From positions 310,001 through 374,000 of the forward strand of contig NZ_OCPC01000002.1 in NCBI RefSeq assembly GCF_900220985.1: 64,000 nucleotides of DNA, in the 5' to 3' direction. The notes under the pieces were generated by a model, which did not search any database, was not told where the DNA came from, and saw only the letters and a list, made by a program, of their open reading frames with translations. Shown in pieces: positions 56,118-64,000 of the stretch (position 1 is the first letter of the stretch; each line of letters opens with the position of its first letter). This DNA comes from Parahoeflea halophila. GTDB taxonomy: Bacteria; Pseudomonadota; Alphaproteobacteria; Rhizobiales; Rhizobiaceae. Both the position numbers and the translations under genes were made by a program.

Positions 56118-56527
56118 CACCGTTCGGCGAGGCGATCCGGCGCTTGCGTGCCGAACGCGGTATTACCCAGCGCCAGATGGCTGAGGCGATCGGCGTTTCA
56201 CCGGCCTATCTCTCGGCTCTGGAACATGGAAACCGGTCCGGGCCGAGCTGGGAATTCCTGCAGCGTGTGATCGGTTATTTCAACATCATCTGGGACGAAG
56301 CCGAGGAATTGCAGATGCTCGCAGGCCTGTCGCGGCCGAAGGTCACGATCGACACGTCGGGACTCGAGCCGAAAGCCACCGGGCTTGCCAACAAACTCGC
56401 AGCGGTCTTTCGCCAGCTGGACGTGGAGACGCTGGAGCAGATTGAAGCCTTGATTGACGCTAGCCAGAGTTCGCGCAAGGCGGAGGTTGAACCGGGGGCC
56501 GATGGTCTGCAGGAGTCTGACAGTTAA
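56114..56527 (+). CDS. XRE-family transcriptional regulator
   Basis: A 137-residue protein with an N-terminal Cro/XRE HTH (FGEAIRRLRAERGITQRQMAEAIGVSPAYLSALEHG, residues 4-39) and a C-terminal region of unknown fold. ATG 56114 overlaps the smr stop (ATGA), so it ends the timA-mltA-smr-xre operon. Targets unknown. Confidence 0.9.
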   Translation: MTPFGEAIRRLRAERGITQRQMAEAIGVSPAYLSALEHGNRSGPSWEFLQRVIGYFNIIWDEAEELQMLAGLSRPKVTIDTSGLEPKATGLANKLAAVFRQLDVETLEQIEALIDASQSSRKAEVEPGADGLQESDS

Positions 56528-56575
56528 AGCGGCAGAACAGAGGCCCGGAGGCGCTGAGGCCCAGGGGCAATGTCA

Positions 56576-57604
56576 TCATTGCCCGATGATTTCGCGCAAC
56601 TCGTCTTCATGCTCGTTGACCAGCCAACCGTAGTAGTTTTCAATCGGCGGCTTCGGCTTCAGGCCGCGTTTCTTGCGCTTGGCGTTCTCGGCGGCGAGGG
56701 CCTTTGCCCTGCGCGATGCATTGCCGACATTGTACAATGTTGCGGTGATGCCGGGGTTCTTGGAGATGTCGAATCCGGCTAAATTCTTGTAGGCGTCAAT
56801 GGAATCGGCTATCGACGCTGCCATGTAGGCAAGCGTGGAATCCGGCTCCATGATGGCCTTGTAAACGTCCGCTGCGTCACCCGCATCGAGTTTTCTCAGC
56901 CGCGAAACCTTGTTGACCCGGTCCGTGTGCTTCAATGCAGTGAGCGGGTTGAGCTGACCAAGGCCGAAGGTCTGGCCGGCATAGAAGGGTTGAAAGAACA
57001 CTGCGCCAAAGCGATCATCCGGGTAGGACCTGTCGCCGACCGTCTTGCCGCGAAAGGCGTCCTCCCACACCTCCTCGCGGCAGGTCCAGAGCTCTTCGGA
57101 TCCTGCATCCTCGTCACAATCCTCAAACTCCGGGCGCTTGACGAATTCGACAACACTCTCGCCGTCATGTTCAAACTGGAACCGGTTGCCGGCATAGGAA
57201 ACCGCCTTGACGTAATAGGTCTGCAGCCGGTCATAGGCATCGACATTGTAGGTATGCTCGCCGACCAGTGCGCCGACGATATGGATCGGATCAATCTTGT
57301 AGGCCTTGGAGACGGATACGATCTTCCCCCGCAGCTTGGCGTCCTCGGCGATAAGATCGCGAATTTTCTCGTACTTGGCGTCAAAGGTTGATTTGGTTGC
57401 CTGGGTCCGGCGCTTGGAGGCACCGGGAATGGCGGGCTGCTCGGCATTGCGATTGCCCTTGGCCACGGTTTCGGCCGAGTAGGCGGCCGGGGCCCATGCC
57501 AGGCCCAAGCTGCATGCGAATGTCATCGCGATCACGGCATTGAGCTTGCTGCTGGGCACAATCAGTTTCCTCTTCGGCACGCCACCGGTTCTCCGCCAGA
57601 ACAC
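56576..57604 (-). CDS. DUF1402 protein, possible lysozyme-fold peptidoglycan lyase
   Basis: A 342-residue exported protein with a signal segment ending near residue 43 (AAYS-AET). DUF1402, a family with no proven function. Motif order resembles SLT-type lytic transglycosylases: IVGALVGEHTYNVDAYD with candidate catalytic Glu116, FGLGQLNPLTAL at 213-224 and ITATLYNVGN at 286-295; a Cys pair (163, 175) sits in an insertion between the first two. Start is GTG 57604; a GTG at 57580 (MPKRKLIV...) gives a shorter signal. Minus strand, downstream of hslU. Confidence 0.8.
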   Translation of the reverse strand: MFWRRTGGVPKRKLIVPSSKLNAVIAMTFACSLGLAWAPAAYSAETVAKGNRNAEQPAIPGASKRRTQATKSTFDAKYEKIRDLIAEDAKLRGKIVSVSKAYKIDPIHIVGALVGEHTYNVDAYDRLQTYYVKAVSYAGNRFQFEHDGESVVEFVKRPEFEDCDEDAGSEELWTCREEVWEDAFRGKTVGDRSYPDDRFGAVFFQPFYAGQTFGLGQLNPLTALKHTDRVNKVSRLRKLDAGDAADVYKAIMEPDSTLAYMAASIADSIDAYKNLAGFDISKNPGITATLYNVGNASRRAKALAAENAKRKKRGLKPKPPIENYYGWLVNEHEDELREIIGQ

Positions 57605-57651
57605 GGTTTTGTTTCACATCCTGCTTGCCATGCGTCATCCGCGACCGCGGC

Positions 57652-58959
57652 TCAGAGTATGAATCGCGACAGGTCGGTATTCTGCGCAAGGTCGCCAACG
57701 TGTTCCCGGACATAGTCCGAATCAATCGTGATTGTCGAGCCCGGCTGGTCTGGTGCAGTGAAAGAAATCTCGTCGAGAACCCGCTCCATCACGGTCTGCA
57801 GACGCCGCGCGCCGATATTCTCGATGCTTGAATTGAGATGCACCGCCACCTCTGCCAGCGCGTCGATCGCGTCCTCGGTAAACTCGAGCGTGAGATCTTC
57901 TGTCGCCATCAAGGCCACATATTGCTTGATCAAACTGGCTTCGGTCTCGGTCAGGATGCGCCGGAAGTCTTCTCTTTCCAAGGCCCGAAGCTCAACCCGG
58001 ATCGGCAAGCGGCCCTGCAATTCCGGCAGCAGGTCGGATGGTTTGGACACGTGAAACGCGCCGGAAGCGATAAACAAAATGTGATCGGTCTTCACCGGCC
58101 CGTATTTGGTCGCCACCGTAGTGCCCTCGACAAGCGGCAACAGGTCGCGCTGTACGCCTTCGCGCGAAACTCCGGCACCGGTTCCGCCTTCGCGGCTGGC
58201 GATCTTGTCGATCTCGTCGATGAAGACAATGCCGTCATCCTGCGCGGACTGCAGAGCCTCCTGGTGAATTTGTTCCATGTCGAGGAGCTTGTCGGATTCA
58301 TCATTGAGCAGTGAATCATGCGAGTCGCGCACCGTGGTCTTGACCTTTCGGGTGCGTCCGCCCATCGCCTTGCCGAACAAATCGCCGAGATTGAGCACGC
58401 CGACATTGCCGCCCTGCATTCCGGGCAGTTCGAACTGCGGCATGCCGGCAGAGGTGTCGGCGACCTCGATTTCGATTTCCTTGTCGTCGAGCAGGCCTTC
58501 GCGCAGCTTCTTGCGGAACGAGTCGCGGGTCGCGGGCGATGCGGTGTTGCCGACCAGCGCATCGAGCACCCGTTCCTCGGCATTCAGCTTTGCCTTGGCT
58601 TCGACCTCGCTGCGCTTGCGTTCGCGCACCAGCGTGATGCCCACTTCCACCAGATCGCGGATAATCTGCTCGACATCGCGACCGACATAGCCGACTTCGG
58701 TGAACTTGGTAGCTTCCACCTTTACGAACGGCGCTCCGGCCAGCCTGGCAAGGCGACGGGAAATCTCGGTCTTGCCGACGCCGGTCGGTCCGATCATCAG
58801 GATGTTTTTCGGCATTACCTCTTCGCGCAGCAGCCCCTCGAGTTTCTGACGACGCCAGCGGTTCCTGAGCGCGATCGCAACGGCACGCTTGGCGTCGCTC
58901 TGGCCGATGATGAACCGGTCGAGTTCGGTGACGGTTTCGCGGGGGGAGAAATTGCTCAT
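57652..58959 (-). CDS. hslU: ATP-dependent protease ATPase subunit HslU
   Basis: A 435-residue AAA+ unfoldase (ClpY) that feeds Hsl[16 protein letters not shown] at the N-terminus, Walker [10 protein letters not shown] near residue 57, I-domain insertion (about 105-240), Walker [12 protein letters not shown] near 244, and the conserved C-terminal DLSRFIL that docks into HslV. Last gene of hslV-GNAT-membrane protein-hslU. Confidence 0.98.
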   Translation of the reverse strand: MSNFSPRETVTELDRFIIGQSDAKRAVAIALRNRWRRQKLEGLLREEVMPKNILMIGPTGVGKTEISRRLARLAGAPFVKVEATKFTEVGYVGRDVEQIIRDLVEVGITLVRERKRSEVEAKAKLNAEERVLDALVGNTASPATRDSFRKKLREGLLDDKEIEIEVADTSAGMPQFELPGMQGGNVGVLNLGDLFGKAMGGRTRKVKTTVRDSHDSLLNDESDKLLDMEQIHQEALQSAQDDGIVFIDEIDKIASREGGTGAGVSREGVQRDLLPLVEGTTVATKYGPVKTDHILFIASGAFHVSKPSDLLPELQGRLPIRVELRALEREDFRRILTETEASLIKQYVALMATEDLTLEFTEDAIDALAEVAVHLNSSIENIGARRLQTVMERVLDEISFTAPDQPGSTITIDSDYVREHVGDLAQNTDLSRFIL

Positions 58960-58966
58960 GTCGGGA

Positions 58967-60127
58967 TCATGCCTTTATCGGAGGGAGTCTGTTAAGCAGC
59001 GATGTGGGAAGCAGCGGCCGGATAATCAAGCTGCGGATTCGCTGCCAGCCGGCGCCGAACAGGATGACGAGCGCACCGATGCTGAGCAGAATCAGCGCAA
59101 ATGGGGGAATCCCGGTGGAGTTTGCGGTACCGCTGACGAGATAGTAGATGCCGATCGAACCGAAATAGGCCAGCGTCGGCGCGAGCAGCGAACGGCGGTC
59201 GATCGCCAGCGCGATGAGCACAAATGCGACCATCATCAGGCCCAGCAACACACCAGCGCCAGCTTCCGGCTCGATACGGCCGCCGAAACCCTCCTGACCC
59301 GTGGCCAGGATGAACAGCGGGTGCACCAGCAGCGGCGCCGACACCACGTGCAGCCAGAAGGCACAATCAGACCAGACTGTCTGGCGCTCGCGGTCATGCA
59401 GGTCGAGTGCGACCGCCACGGCAAAGATCACCACGCCGCAAATCAGTGGAATTACCAGCGCGGTCGACACAACATCCGCCAACTGCTCGCCAGCCGGCGC
59501 AACGATCGAACCGCTGACCATCCGGTCGTAGGTCACCAGCACCGCCGCAAGAAAGGCCAGGCCGGTGGCTGCTACGGCCGCGACGCCCGCCAGCACGGGC
59601 ACTTTGAACCTGAGGAAATAGAGAGCCGATGCGGCAATCAACCCACCGGACAGGATAAGACCGATCATCACCGCATCATCTCGGAGTGCGAACATCGCAA
59701 CCGGATTCACGCCAGCGTCAATCCCGAAACGCGTGGCGATGAAGTCAGTCAGGATCACGGCTACCGAAGCGCTGAACACCAGCGCCAGCAGCGTGCTCGA
59801 CAACCGCATCCGCTTCTGCCGGGTGACAATCTCGGCGACAGCCCAGCTCGCTGCGCCCAACAAGCCTGCAAGCGCCACGTCATTGTCGGGAAGCAGGGCC
59901 TGAAGCGCAAACAGCGCGCCGGAGAACAGAAGCACAATTCCGACCGTGACAAAGATGTCGTTGCCGCCGCCCACCAGCCGCATCTGGTCGTCAACCGACA
60001 GGGGGCCGGCTTCCGGCGAAACCCGGGACGTTGGCTCTCCGGCGGCGAGGGCGACCAGCGCCTGTTTTTGTTCAAAATTGAGAATGCCCGCGGAGACCGC
60101 ACGATCAAGCGTCGCTTCGTCAATCAT
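58967..60127 (-). CDS. multi-pass membrane protein, uncharacterised
   Basis: A 386-residue protein with about ten hydrophobic segments from residue 55 onward and a short cytoplasmic N-terminus ([24 protein letters not shown]) that looks like a small helical domain seen in DUF2157-type membrane proteins. No catalytic motif recognised. ATG 60127 overlaps the GNAT stop (ATGA), and hslU starts 7 bp after its stop; it is fully embedded in the hslV-hslU operon. Confidence 0.75.
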   Translation of the reverse strand: MIDEATLDRAVSAGILNFEQKQALVALAAGEPTSRVSPEAGPLSVDDQMRLVGGGNDIFVTVGIVLLFSGALFALQALLPDNDVALAGLLGAASWAVAEIVTRQKRMRLSSTLLALVFSASVAVILTDFIATRFGIDAGVNPVAMFALRDDAVMIGLILSGGLIAASALYFLRFKVPVLAGVAAVAATGLAFLAAVLVTYDRMVSGSIVAPAGEQLADVVSTALVIPLICGVVIFAVAVALDLHDRERQTVWSDCAFWLHVVSAPLLVHPLFILATGQEGFGGRIEPEAGAGVLLGLMMVAFVLIALAIDRRSLLAPTLAYFGSIGIYYLVSGTANSTGIPPFALILLSIGALVILFGAGWQRIRSLIIRPLLPTSLLNRLPPIKA

Positions 60128-60687
60128 TGGTCTACCCCGTTCTGATCCGCTGTGCCGTCGGGTGCATATCTCATGATCAGTGTTTCATCCTGGCCCGATG
60201 ATTCACGTGAAACAATCCATTTTCTGAATCCCGCCTTCTCGTAAGCGCGAATGGCGCGACGATTTTTGACGGACGGGTCTATCAGGATTGTCGTGTGACC
60301 CTCGGCCCTGAGCCTCTCAACAAAAAGCCGCACCACTGTAGAGCCCAGCCCGCGTGACAGCTGAGTTTCCGAACCGATGCCAATGTCGACGCCGACACTG
60401 TCAGCCGGAACCTCGGAGATCCACGGGGCTTCGCTGAGCCACGGTTCCTTGAGATGATCGGCGATGAACCAGACCTGGATGTAACCGGCCGGCATGCCGT
60501 CAAGCAGGAACAGGAATGGCTTCGTCGAGTCTCTGCCCTCGACCATATCGCAGATATATCCCAGTTCGGAGGCAGGATCGCCCCACCATTCTTGCCAGTG
60601 CGGGCTCTCGAGCCAGCCTCTGAGCAACGGGTAATCATCCTGAGTGACCGGCCGGAAGCCGATCCGGGCGGCCTCAATCGAGCTCAA
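60124..60687 (-). CDS. GNAT acetyltransferase, AAC(6')-like
   Basis: A 187-residue GNAT-fold acetyltransferase. [26 protein letters not shown] resembles the aminoglycoside 6'-acetyltransferase/siderophore acyltransferase group, with acetyl-CoA loop [12 protein letters not shown] near residue 110 and [15 protein letters not shown] near 142. The only start that keeps the family N-terminus is TTG 60687, overlapping the hslV end by 14 bases. Substrate unknown; the resistance annotation should not be assumed. Confidence 0.82.
   Translation of the reverse strand: MSSIEAARIGFRPVTQDDYPLLRGWLESPHWQEWWGDPASELGYICDMVEGRDSTKPFLFLLDGMPAGYIQVWFIADHLKEPWLSEAPWISEVPADSVGVDIGIGSETQLSRGLGSTVVRLFVERLRAEGHTTILIDPSVKNRRAIRAYEKAGFRKWIVSRESSGQDETLIMRYAPDGTADQNGVDQ
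60199..60214. other. outlying parS variant
   Basis: TGATTCACGTGAAACA, 15 of 16 of the parS consensus, inside the GNAT gene (encodes IVSRES on the minus strand). It is 16 kb from the main cluster. Confidence 0.75.
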
Positions 60688-61234
60688 GGGTTTCGATCAC
60701 GATATTGGAATTGGTGTACACACAAATGTCACCGGCAATTTCCATCGCCCGCCGCGCAACCTCTTCCGCGGTCTTGTCGCTGTCCATCAGCGCCCGGGCC
60801 GCGGCAAAGGCATAGTTTCCACCCGATCCGATCGCCATGGTGCCGTGTTCGGGTTCCAGCACGTCGCCATTGCCGGTGATCGCCAGCGTCACTGACTTGT
60901 CCGCCACCAGCATCATCGCCTCGAGTTTTCTCAGGTAACGGTCGGTGCGCCAGTCCTTGGCCAGCTCCACCGCCGCCCGGGTCAGCTGGCCGGGATATTG
61001 TTCGAGCTTGGCTTCAAGCCGTTCCAGAAGCGTGAACGCGTCAGCCGTCGCGCCGGCGAATCCGGCAATCACGTCATTGTCCTTGCCGATACGGCGCACC
61101 TTTCGCGCGTTGCCTTTCATCACCGTCTGGCCAAGGCTGACCTGGCCGTCACCGGCCATGACCACCTGGGAGCCCTTGCGCACGGTGATGATGGTGGTTG
61201 CATGCATGTCGCCAAAGGGGTTGTGCTCGCCCAT
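60674..61234 (-). CDS. hslV: ATP-dependent protease peptidase subunit HslV
   Basis: A 186-residue N-terminal-threonine peptidase of the HslVU protease. [11 protein letters not shown] with the catalytic Thr near residue 12, [21 protein letters not shown] near 29, [14 protein letters not shown] near 59, and [14 protein letters not shown] near 135. ATG 61234 has AAGGA six bases upstream. Divergent from hisB. Confidence 0.97.
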   Translation of the reverse strand: MGEHNPFGDMHATTIITVRKGSQVVMAGDGQVSLGQTVMKGNARKVRRIGKDNDVIAGFAGATADAFTLLERLEAKLEQYPGQLTRAAVELAKDWRTDRYLRKLEAMMLVADKSVTLAITGNGDVLEPEHGTMAIGSGGNYAFAAARALMDSDKTAEEVARRAMEIAGDICVYTNSNIVIETLELD

Positions 61235-61424
61235 GGGGCATCCTTTCCTGCAAGCGGCGCAAAAAGCCGCGGGTCTGATGAGGTCAGCCCTATGTAAGTC
61301 TCTGCTCGGGGAATGCAAATCCGGTACATGCCCCGGCCACGCGTGCTCTGGCGGCAAAGCCGTTCTGGATATTTCGAGTGCGGGCTGATATTGAGCGCTC
61401 GACTGTACCGTTTGGAGACCACAG
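61235..61424. promoter_or_regulatory. divergent hslV/hisB promoter region
   Basis: 190 bp between two divergent operons, so promoters for both must lie here. A TTTGGAGACC region precedes hisB. No individual promoter box could be assigned with confidence. Confidence 0.5.
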
Positions 61425-62033
61425 ATGGCCACCACCGAAACCGGGCGTAGCGCTGCCGTTGCCCGCAAGACCAACGAAACCGATATATCCGTGTCCGTGT
61501 CTGTCGATGGCACCGGAGCCGGAAACATCTCGACCGGCGTTGGCTTTTTCGATCACATGCTCGAGCAGCTGTCGCGCCATTCGCTGATCGACATGGACGT
61601 CAAGACCAAGGGCGATCTGCACATCGATGACCATCACACGGTGGAAGACACCGGCATCGCCATCGGTCAGGCACTGGCCAAGGCTCTGGGCGACCGCAAG
61701 GGCATCAACCGCTATGCGTCGCTTGATCTCGCCATGGACGAAACCCTGACCCGCGCCGCGATCGATATCTCCGGCCGGCCCTTCCTGGTCTGGGACGTCG
61801 ATTTCAGCGCACCGAAGATCGGCACGTTCGATACCGAGCTGGTCCGGGAGTTCTTCCAGGCGCTGGCCCAGCATGGCGGCATCACCCTGCATGTCGCCAA
61901 TATCTACGGAGCCAACAATCATCATATCGCCGAGACCTGCTTCAAGGCGGTGGCCCGCGTTCTGCGCGTCGCCTGTGAAGTTGATCCACGCCAGAAGGAC
62001 CGCATTCCCTCGACCAAGGGATCGCTGGCCTGA
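61425..62033 (+). CDS. hisB: imidazoleglycerol-phosphate dehydratase
   Basis: A 202-residue monofunctional HisB, sixth step of histidine synthesis. Manganese-binding motifs [16 protein letters not shown] near residue 38, [14 protein letters not shown] near 68 and [12 protein letters not shown] near 165. First gene of hisB-DUF2628-hisH-hisA-hisF. Confidence 0.98.
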   Translation: MATTETGRSAAVARKTNETDISVSVSVDGTGAGNISTGVGFFDHMLEQLSRHSLIDMDVKTKGDLHIDDHHTVEDTGIAIGQALAKALGDRKGINRYASLDLAMDETLTRAAIDISGRPFLVWDVDFSAPKIGTFDTELVREFFQALAQHGGITLHVANIYGANNHHIAETCFKAVARVLRVACEVDPRQKDRIPSTKGSLA

Positions 62034-62071
62034 GCCGTTTTGGGCCCGAAGGCTGACCGGAGACACCCGCA

Positions 62072-62554
62072 ATGACTGCCTATCTTGTTCTGGCCAGGCC
62101 TGGCGCACAGATACCGGACGAACGCTCTGTGATCATCGCCGACCGTTTTGCACCCCTTGCCTTCGTCGCGCCGGTCATATGGCTGCTGTTCAATCGCCTC
62201 TGGCTCGAGGCCGTCGCGGCTTTGCTGGTCATGATCGCGGCAACGATGCTCTCGGGAAGTTTCGGCCAGCCGGCGCTTGGTCTGGCCATCAGTCTTGGCC
62301 TGTCCTTGATCACGGCGATGGAGGGCCGGAGCTGGCGTGCGGCAGCGCTTCAACGCCGCGGCTGGCGTCTGGTCGACGTGGTTGAAACCGATGATGCGGA
62401 CCTGGCGTTTGACATTCACGCGCGACAGGCTGCGGCCAGCCGCCGGGTTCCGGATCGCTCAAACCATGTGACCACCCGCCAGCCATTGAGACCGGATCGC
62501 CAGCCCGGCAATGACCACGGCTCCATCGGCCTTGTGCCGGTCGAAAGGAACTGA
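62072..62554 (+). CDS. DUF2628 membrane protein
   Basis: A 160-residue protein of the DUF2628 family: AYLVLARPG at the start, [25 protein letters not shown] near residues 24-48, then a second hydrophobic region to about 88 and a hydrophilic C-terminal tail. It sits between hisB and hisH in rhizobial histidine operons. Function unknown. Confidence 0.87.
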   Translation: MTAYLVLARPGAQIPDERSVIIADRFAPLAFVAPVIWLLFNRLWLEAVAALLVMIAATMLSGSFGQPALGLAISLGLSLITAMEGRSWRAAALQRRGWRLVDVVETDDADLAFDIHARQAAASRRVPDRSNHVTTRQPLRPDRQPGNDHGSIGLVPVERN

Positions 62555-62559
62555 CCCTG

Positions 62560-63210
62560 ATGAAGGTTGTCATCGTTGACTACGGCTCGGGAAATCTGCG
62601 CTCGGCGTTCAAGGCGTTTGAACGCGCCGCGCGTGAAGCCGAGGTGCCCGCCACGATAATGCTGAGCGCCGATGCCGATCATGTCGCGGGTGCCGATCGC
62701 GTCGTGCTTCCGGGCGTTGGCGCCTATGCCGATTGCCGCGCCGGGCTGGATGCCATCGACGGCATGGATGCAGCTTTGCGCCATGCAGTCGAAGACAAGG
62801 CGCGCCCGTTCCTTGGTATTTGCGTCGGCATGCAGCTGATGTCGTCACGCGGGCTCGAAAAGACGACCACTGAAGGTTTCAACTGGATCCCGGGGGATGT
62901 GGTCGAAATCAGGGCCGCGGATCCGGCTTTGAAAATCCCCCAGATCGGCTGGAACACGCTGGAACTCACATCCGCGCATCCCCTGTTTGACGGCATCCAG
63001 ACGGGGCCGGATGGTCTGCACGCCTATTTCGTACACTCCTATCAATTGGCGGCCAATGACCCCGGTGATGTGATAGCGACAACCGATTACGGCGGGACCG
63101 TTACCGCTGCCGTGGCGCATGGCAACAAGGCCGGTACCCAGTTTCATCCGGAAAAGAGCCAGACGCTGGGCCTCTCGCTGATAGCCAATTTTCTCAAATG
63201 GAAGCCCTGA
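62560..63210 (+). CDS. hisH: imidazole glycerol phosphate synthase subunit HisH
   Basis: A 216-residue class I glutamine amidotransferase supplying ammonia to HisF. Seen: [11 protein letters not shown] at the N-terminus, oxyanion strand [10 protein letters not shown], nucleophile Cys in [11 protein letters not shown] near residue 88, and the His-x-Glu of [10 protein letters not shown] near 196. Confidence 0.98.
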   Translation: MKVVIVDYGSGNLRSAFKAFERAAREAEVPATIMLSADADHVAGADRVVLPGVGAYADCRAGLDAIDGMDAALRHAVEDKARPFLGICVGMQLMSSRGLEKTTTEGFNWIPGDVVEIRAADPALKIPQIGWNTLELTSAHPLFDGIQTGPDGLHAYFVHSYQLAANDPGDVIATTDYGGTVTAAVAHGNKAGTQFHPEKSQTLGLSLIANFLKWKP

Positions 63211-63211
63211 C

Positions 63212-63982
63212 ATGATCCTGTTTCCTGCAATCGACCTCAAGGATGGCCAGTGTGTGCGGCTCAAGCTGGGCGAGATGGACTCGGCAACCGTCTACAATGA
63301 AGATCCCGCAGGCCAGGCCCGCGCCTTCGAAGAGCAGGGTTTTGAGTGGCTGCATGTGGTCGACCTTAACGGCGCGTTTGAAGGCCAGTCGGTCAACGGC
63401 GCAGCAGTCGAGGCAATCCTCCAGACCACGAAAAATCCGGTTCAGCTCGGCGGCGGCATTCGCTCCCTGGCCCATATTGAAGCCTGGCTCGACAAGGGCT
63501 TGGCCCGCGTCATTCTCGGCACCATCGCGGTGCGCGATCCGGGCCTGGTGCGCGAGGCCTGCAAGCTGTTTCCGGGCAAGGTCGCCGTCGGCATCGACGC
63601 CAAGGGCGGCAAGGTCGCTGTCGAAGGTTGGGCGGAGGCGTCGGAGCTTGGCGTGATCGAACTGGCAAAGCGCTTCGAGGGCGCGGGCGTGGCGGCCATC
63701 ATCTACACCGACATCGACCGCGATGGCGTTCTCACCGGCATCAACTGGGAATCGACCATCGAGCTCGCCGATACCGTCTCGATCCCGGTGATTGCGTCTG
63801 GCGGACTGGCCTCGATCGCCGACATCGTCCGCATGAAGATGCCCGATGCCGCGAGTCTTGAAGGCGCCATCTCCGGCCGCGCGCTCTACGATGGGCGCAT
63901 CGACCCGGCTGAAGCGCTGGGCATTCTCAACGGCACGTTGGCTGTTGACGCCTCCCAATTCGAAGAGGCGGATCGCTCGTGA
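63212..63982 (+). CDS. hisA: ProFAR isomerase HisA
   Basis: A 256-residue (beta/alpha)8 HisA. Catalytic Asp in [15 protein letters not shown] near residue 8, the second Asp in [14 protein letters not shown] near 168, and phosphate-binding LGGGIRS near 82 and ASGGLAS near 195. ATG follows hisH by one base. Confidence 0.98.
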   Translation: MILFPAIDLKDGQCVRLKLGEMDSATVYNEDPAGQARAFEEQGFEWLHVVDLNGAFEGQSVNGAAVEAILQTTKNPVQLGGGIRSLAHIEAWLDKGLARVILGTIAVRDPGLVREACKLFPGKVAVGIDAKGGKVAVEGWAEASELGVIELAKRFEGAGVAAIIYTDIDRDGVLTGINWESTIELADTVSIPVIASGGLASIADIVRMKMPDAASLEGAISGRALYDGRIDPAEALGILNGTLAVDASQFEEADRS

Positions 63983-64000
63983 CCCTGAGATCCCGTGTTA
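63979..64000 (+). CDS. hisF: imidazole glycerol phosphate synthase subunit HisF, 5' end
   Basis: GTG start overlapping the hisA stop (GTGA), reading MTLRSRV before the window ends. The position and the opening residues fit HisF; only seven codons are visible, so the call rests on operon context. Confidence 0.75.

Noticed and set aside
58043-58058. CACGTGAAACG sequence in hslU as a parS site
   Set aside because: Only about 11 of 16 positions match; the left arm is lost. Within coding sequence and better explained by codons.
60124-60687. Aminoglycoside-resistance gene call for the GNAT enzyme
   Set aside because: Resemblance is to the broad AAC(6')-like fold; context is a protease operon, and no resistance-element features are present.
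1-64000. CRISPR arrays, tRNA/rRNA genes, IS elements, prophage
   Set aside because: No regularly spaced repeats, no cloverleaf or rRNA signatures, no transposase or integrase motifs were seen.

Overview
The window is a gene-dense, high-GC stretch of the main chromosome of an alphaproteobacterium, almost certainly of the order Hyphomicrobiales (Rhizobiales; Rhizobiaceae/Phyllobacteriaceae-like). The support is gene order and gene content: hemE-hemJ-rho-mnmE-mnmG-rsmG-parA-parB, secB-fxsA-timA-mltA-smr, hslV-GNAT-membrane protein-hslU, hisB-DUF2628-hisH-hisA-hisF, rsmB-heparinase-purH, the cell-cycle regulator TrcR (DUF1013), the 180-kDa-type NAD-glutamate dehydrogenase, and a DUF1402 protein. 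The genus cannot be fixed from the sequence alone. No rRNA, tRNA, insertion sequence, prophage or CRISPR array was seen; this is core chromosome.

Layout. 1-2.1 kb: a translationally coupled minus-strand operon (CoA-ester lyase, DUF1737, M20 amidohydrolase cut by the window edge) and a small membrane protein. 2.2-5.8 kb: leuD and leuB separated by an acyl-carrier-protein/ketosynthase pair that resembles rhizobial NodF/NodE. 5.9-14.1 kb: mixed housekeeping (P460-type cytochrome, Lrp regulator with divergent PhzF enzyme, asd, MltB-type transglycosylase, beta-carbonic anhydrase, coupled pdxY-DUF429 operon, AhpD-like protein). 14.2-20.5 kb: giant glutamate dehydrogenase and a UMF1-type transporter. 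20.7-26.6 kb: htpX, rsmB, heparinase-like protein, purH on the minus strand. 26.8-34.2 kb: SDHAF4-like protein, thermonuclease, a 740-bp intergenic region holding a candidate 21-codon gene with an extreme Shine-Dalgarno, acs, trcR, an SDR and a propionyl-CoA synthetase. 34.3-39.5 kb: yggS, leuS-lptE, holA.

39.5-52.3 kb is the chromosome origin neighbourhood. parB, parA, rsmG, mnmG, mnmE, rho, hemJ and hemE all run on the minus strand. Several parS centromere sites (TGTTTCACGTGAAACA and one-base variants) lie in rsmG and in the mnmG-mnmE gap. The hemE/ppsR gap (48307-48683) has a perfect DnaA box, near-boxes, an AT-rich stretch and seven GANTC (CcrM) sites; by synteny with Caulobacter it is the replication origin. 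Running the other way are ppsR, maf, aroE, coaE and dnaQ.

52.3-64 kb: a convergent spacer with two large palindromes, then secB, fxsA, timA, mltA, smr, an XRE regulator, a DUF1402 protein whose motif order resembles a lysozyme-fold transglycosylase, the hslVU operon, and the histidine operon hisB-DUF2628-hisH-hisA-hisF, cut at the right edge seven codons into hisF.

How the parts fit: the best candidates for novelty are (i) the chromosomal NodFE-like pair inside the leucine locus, (ii) the 21-codon ORF/structured RNA at 27.7-27.9 kb, (iii) the DUF1402 family as a possible lytic transglycosylase, and (iv) the palindromes between dnaQ and secB.
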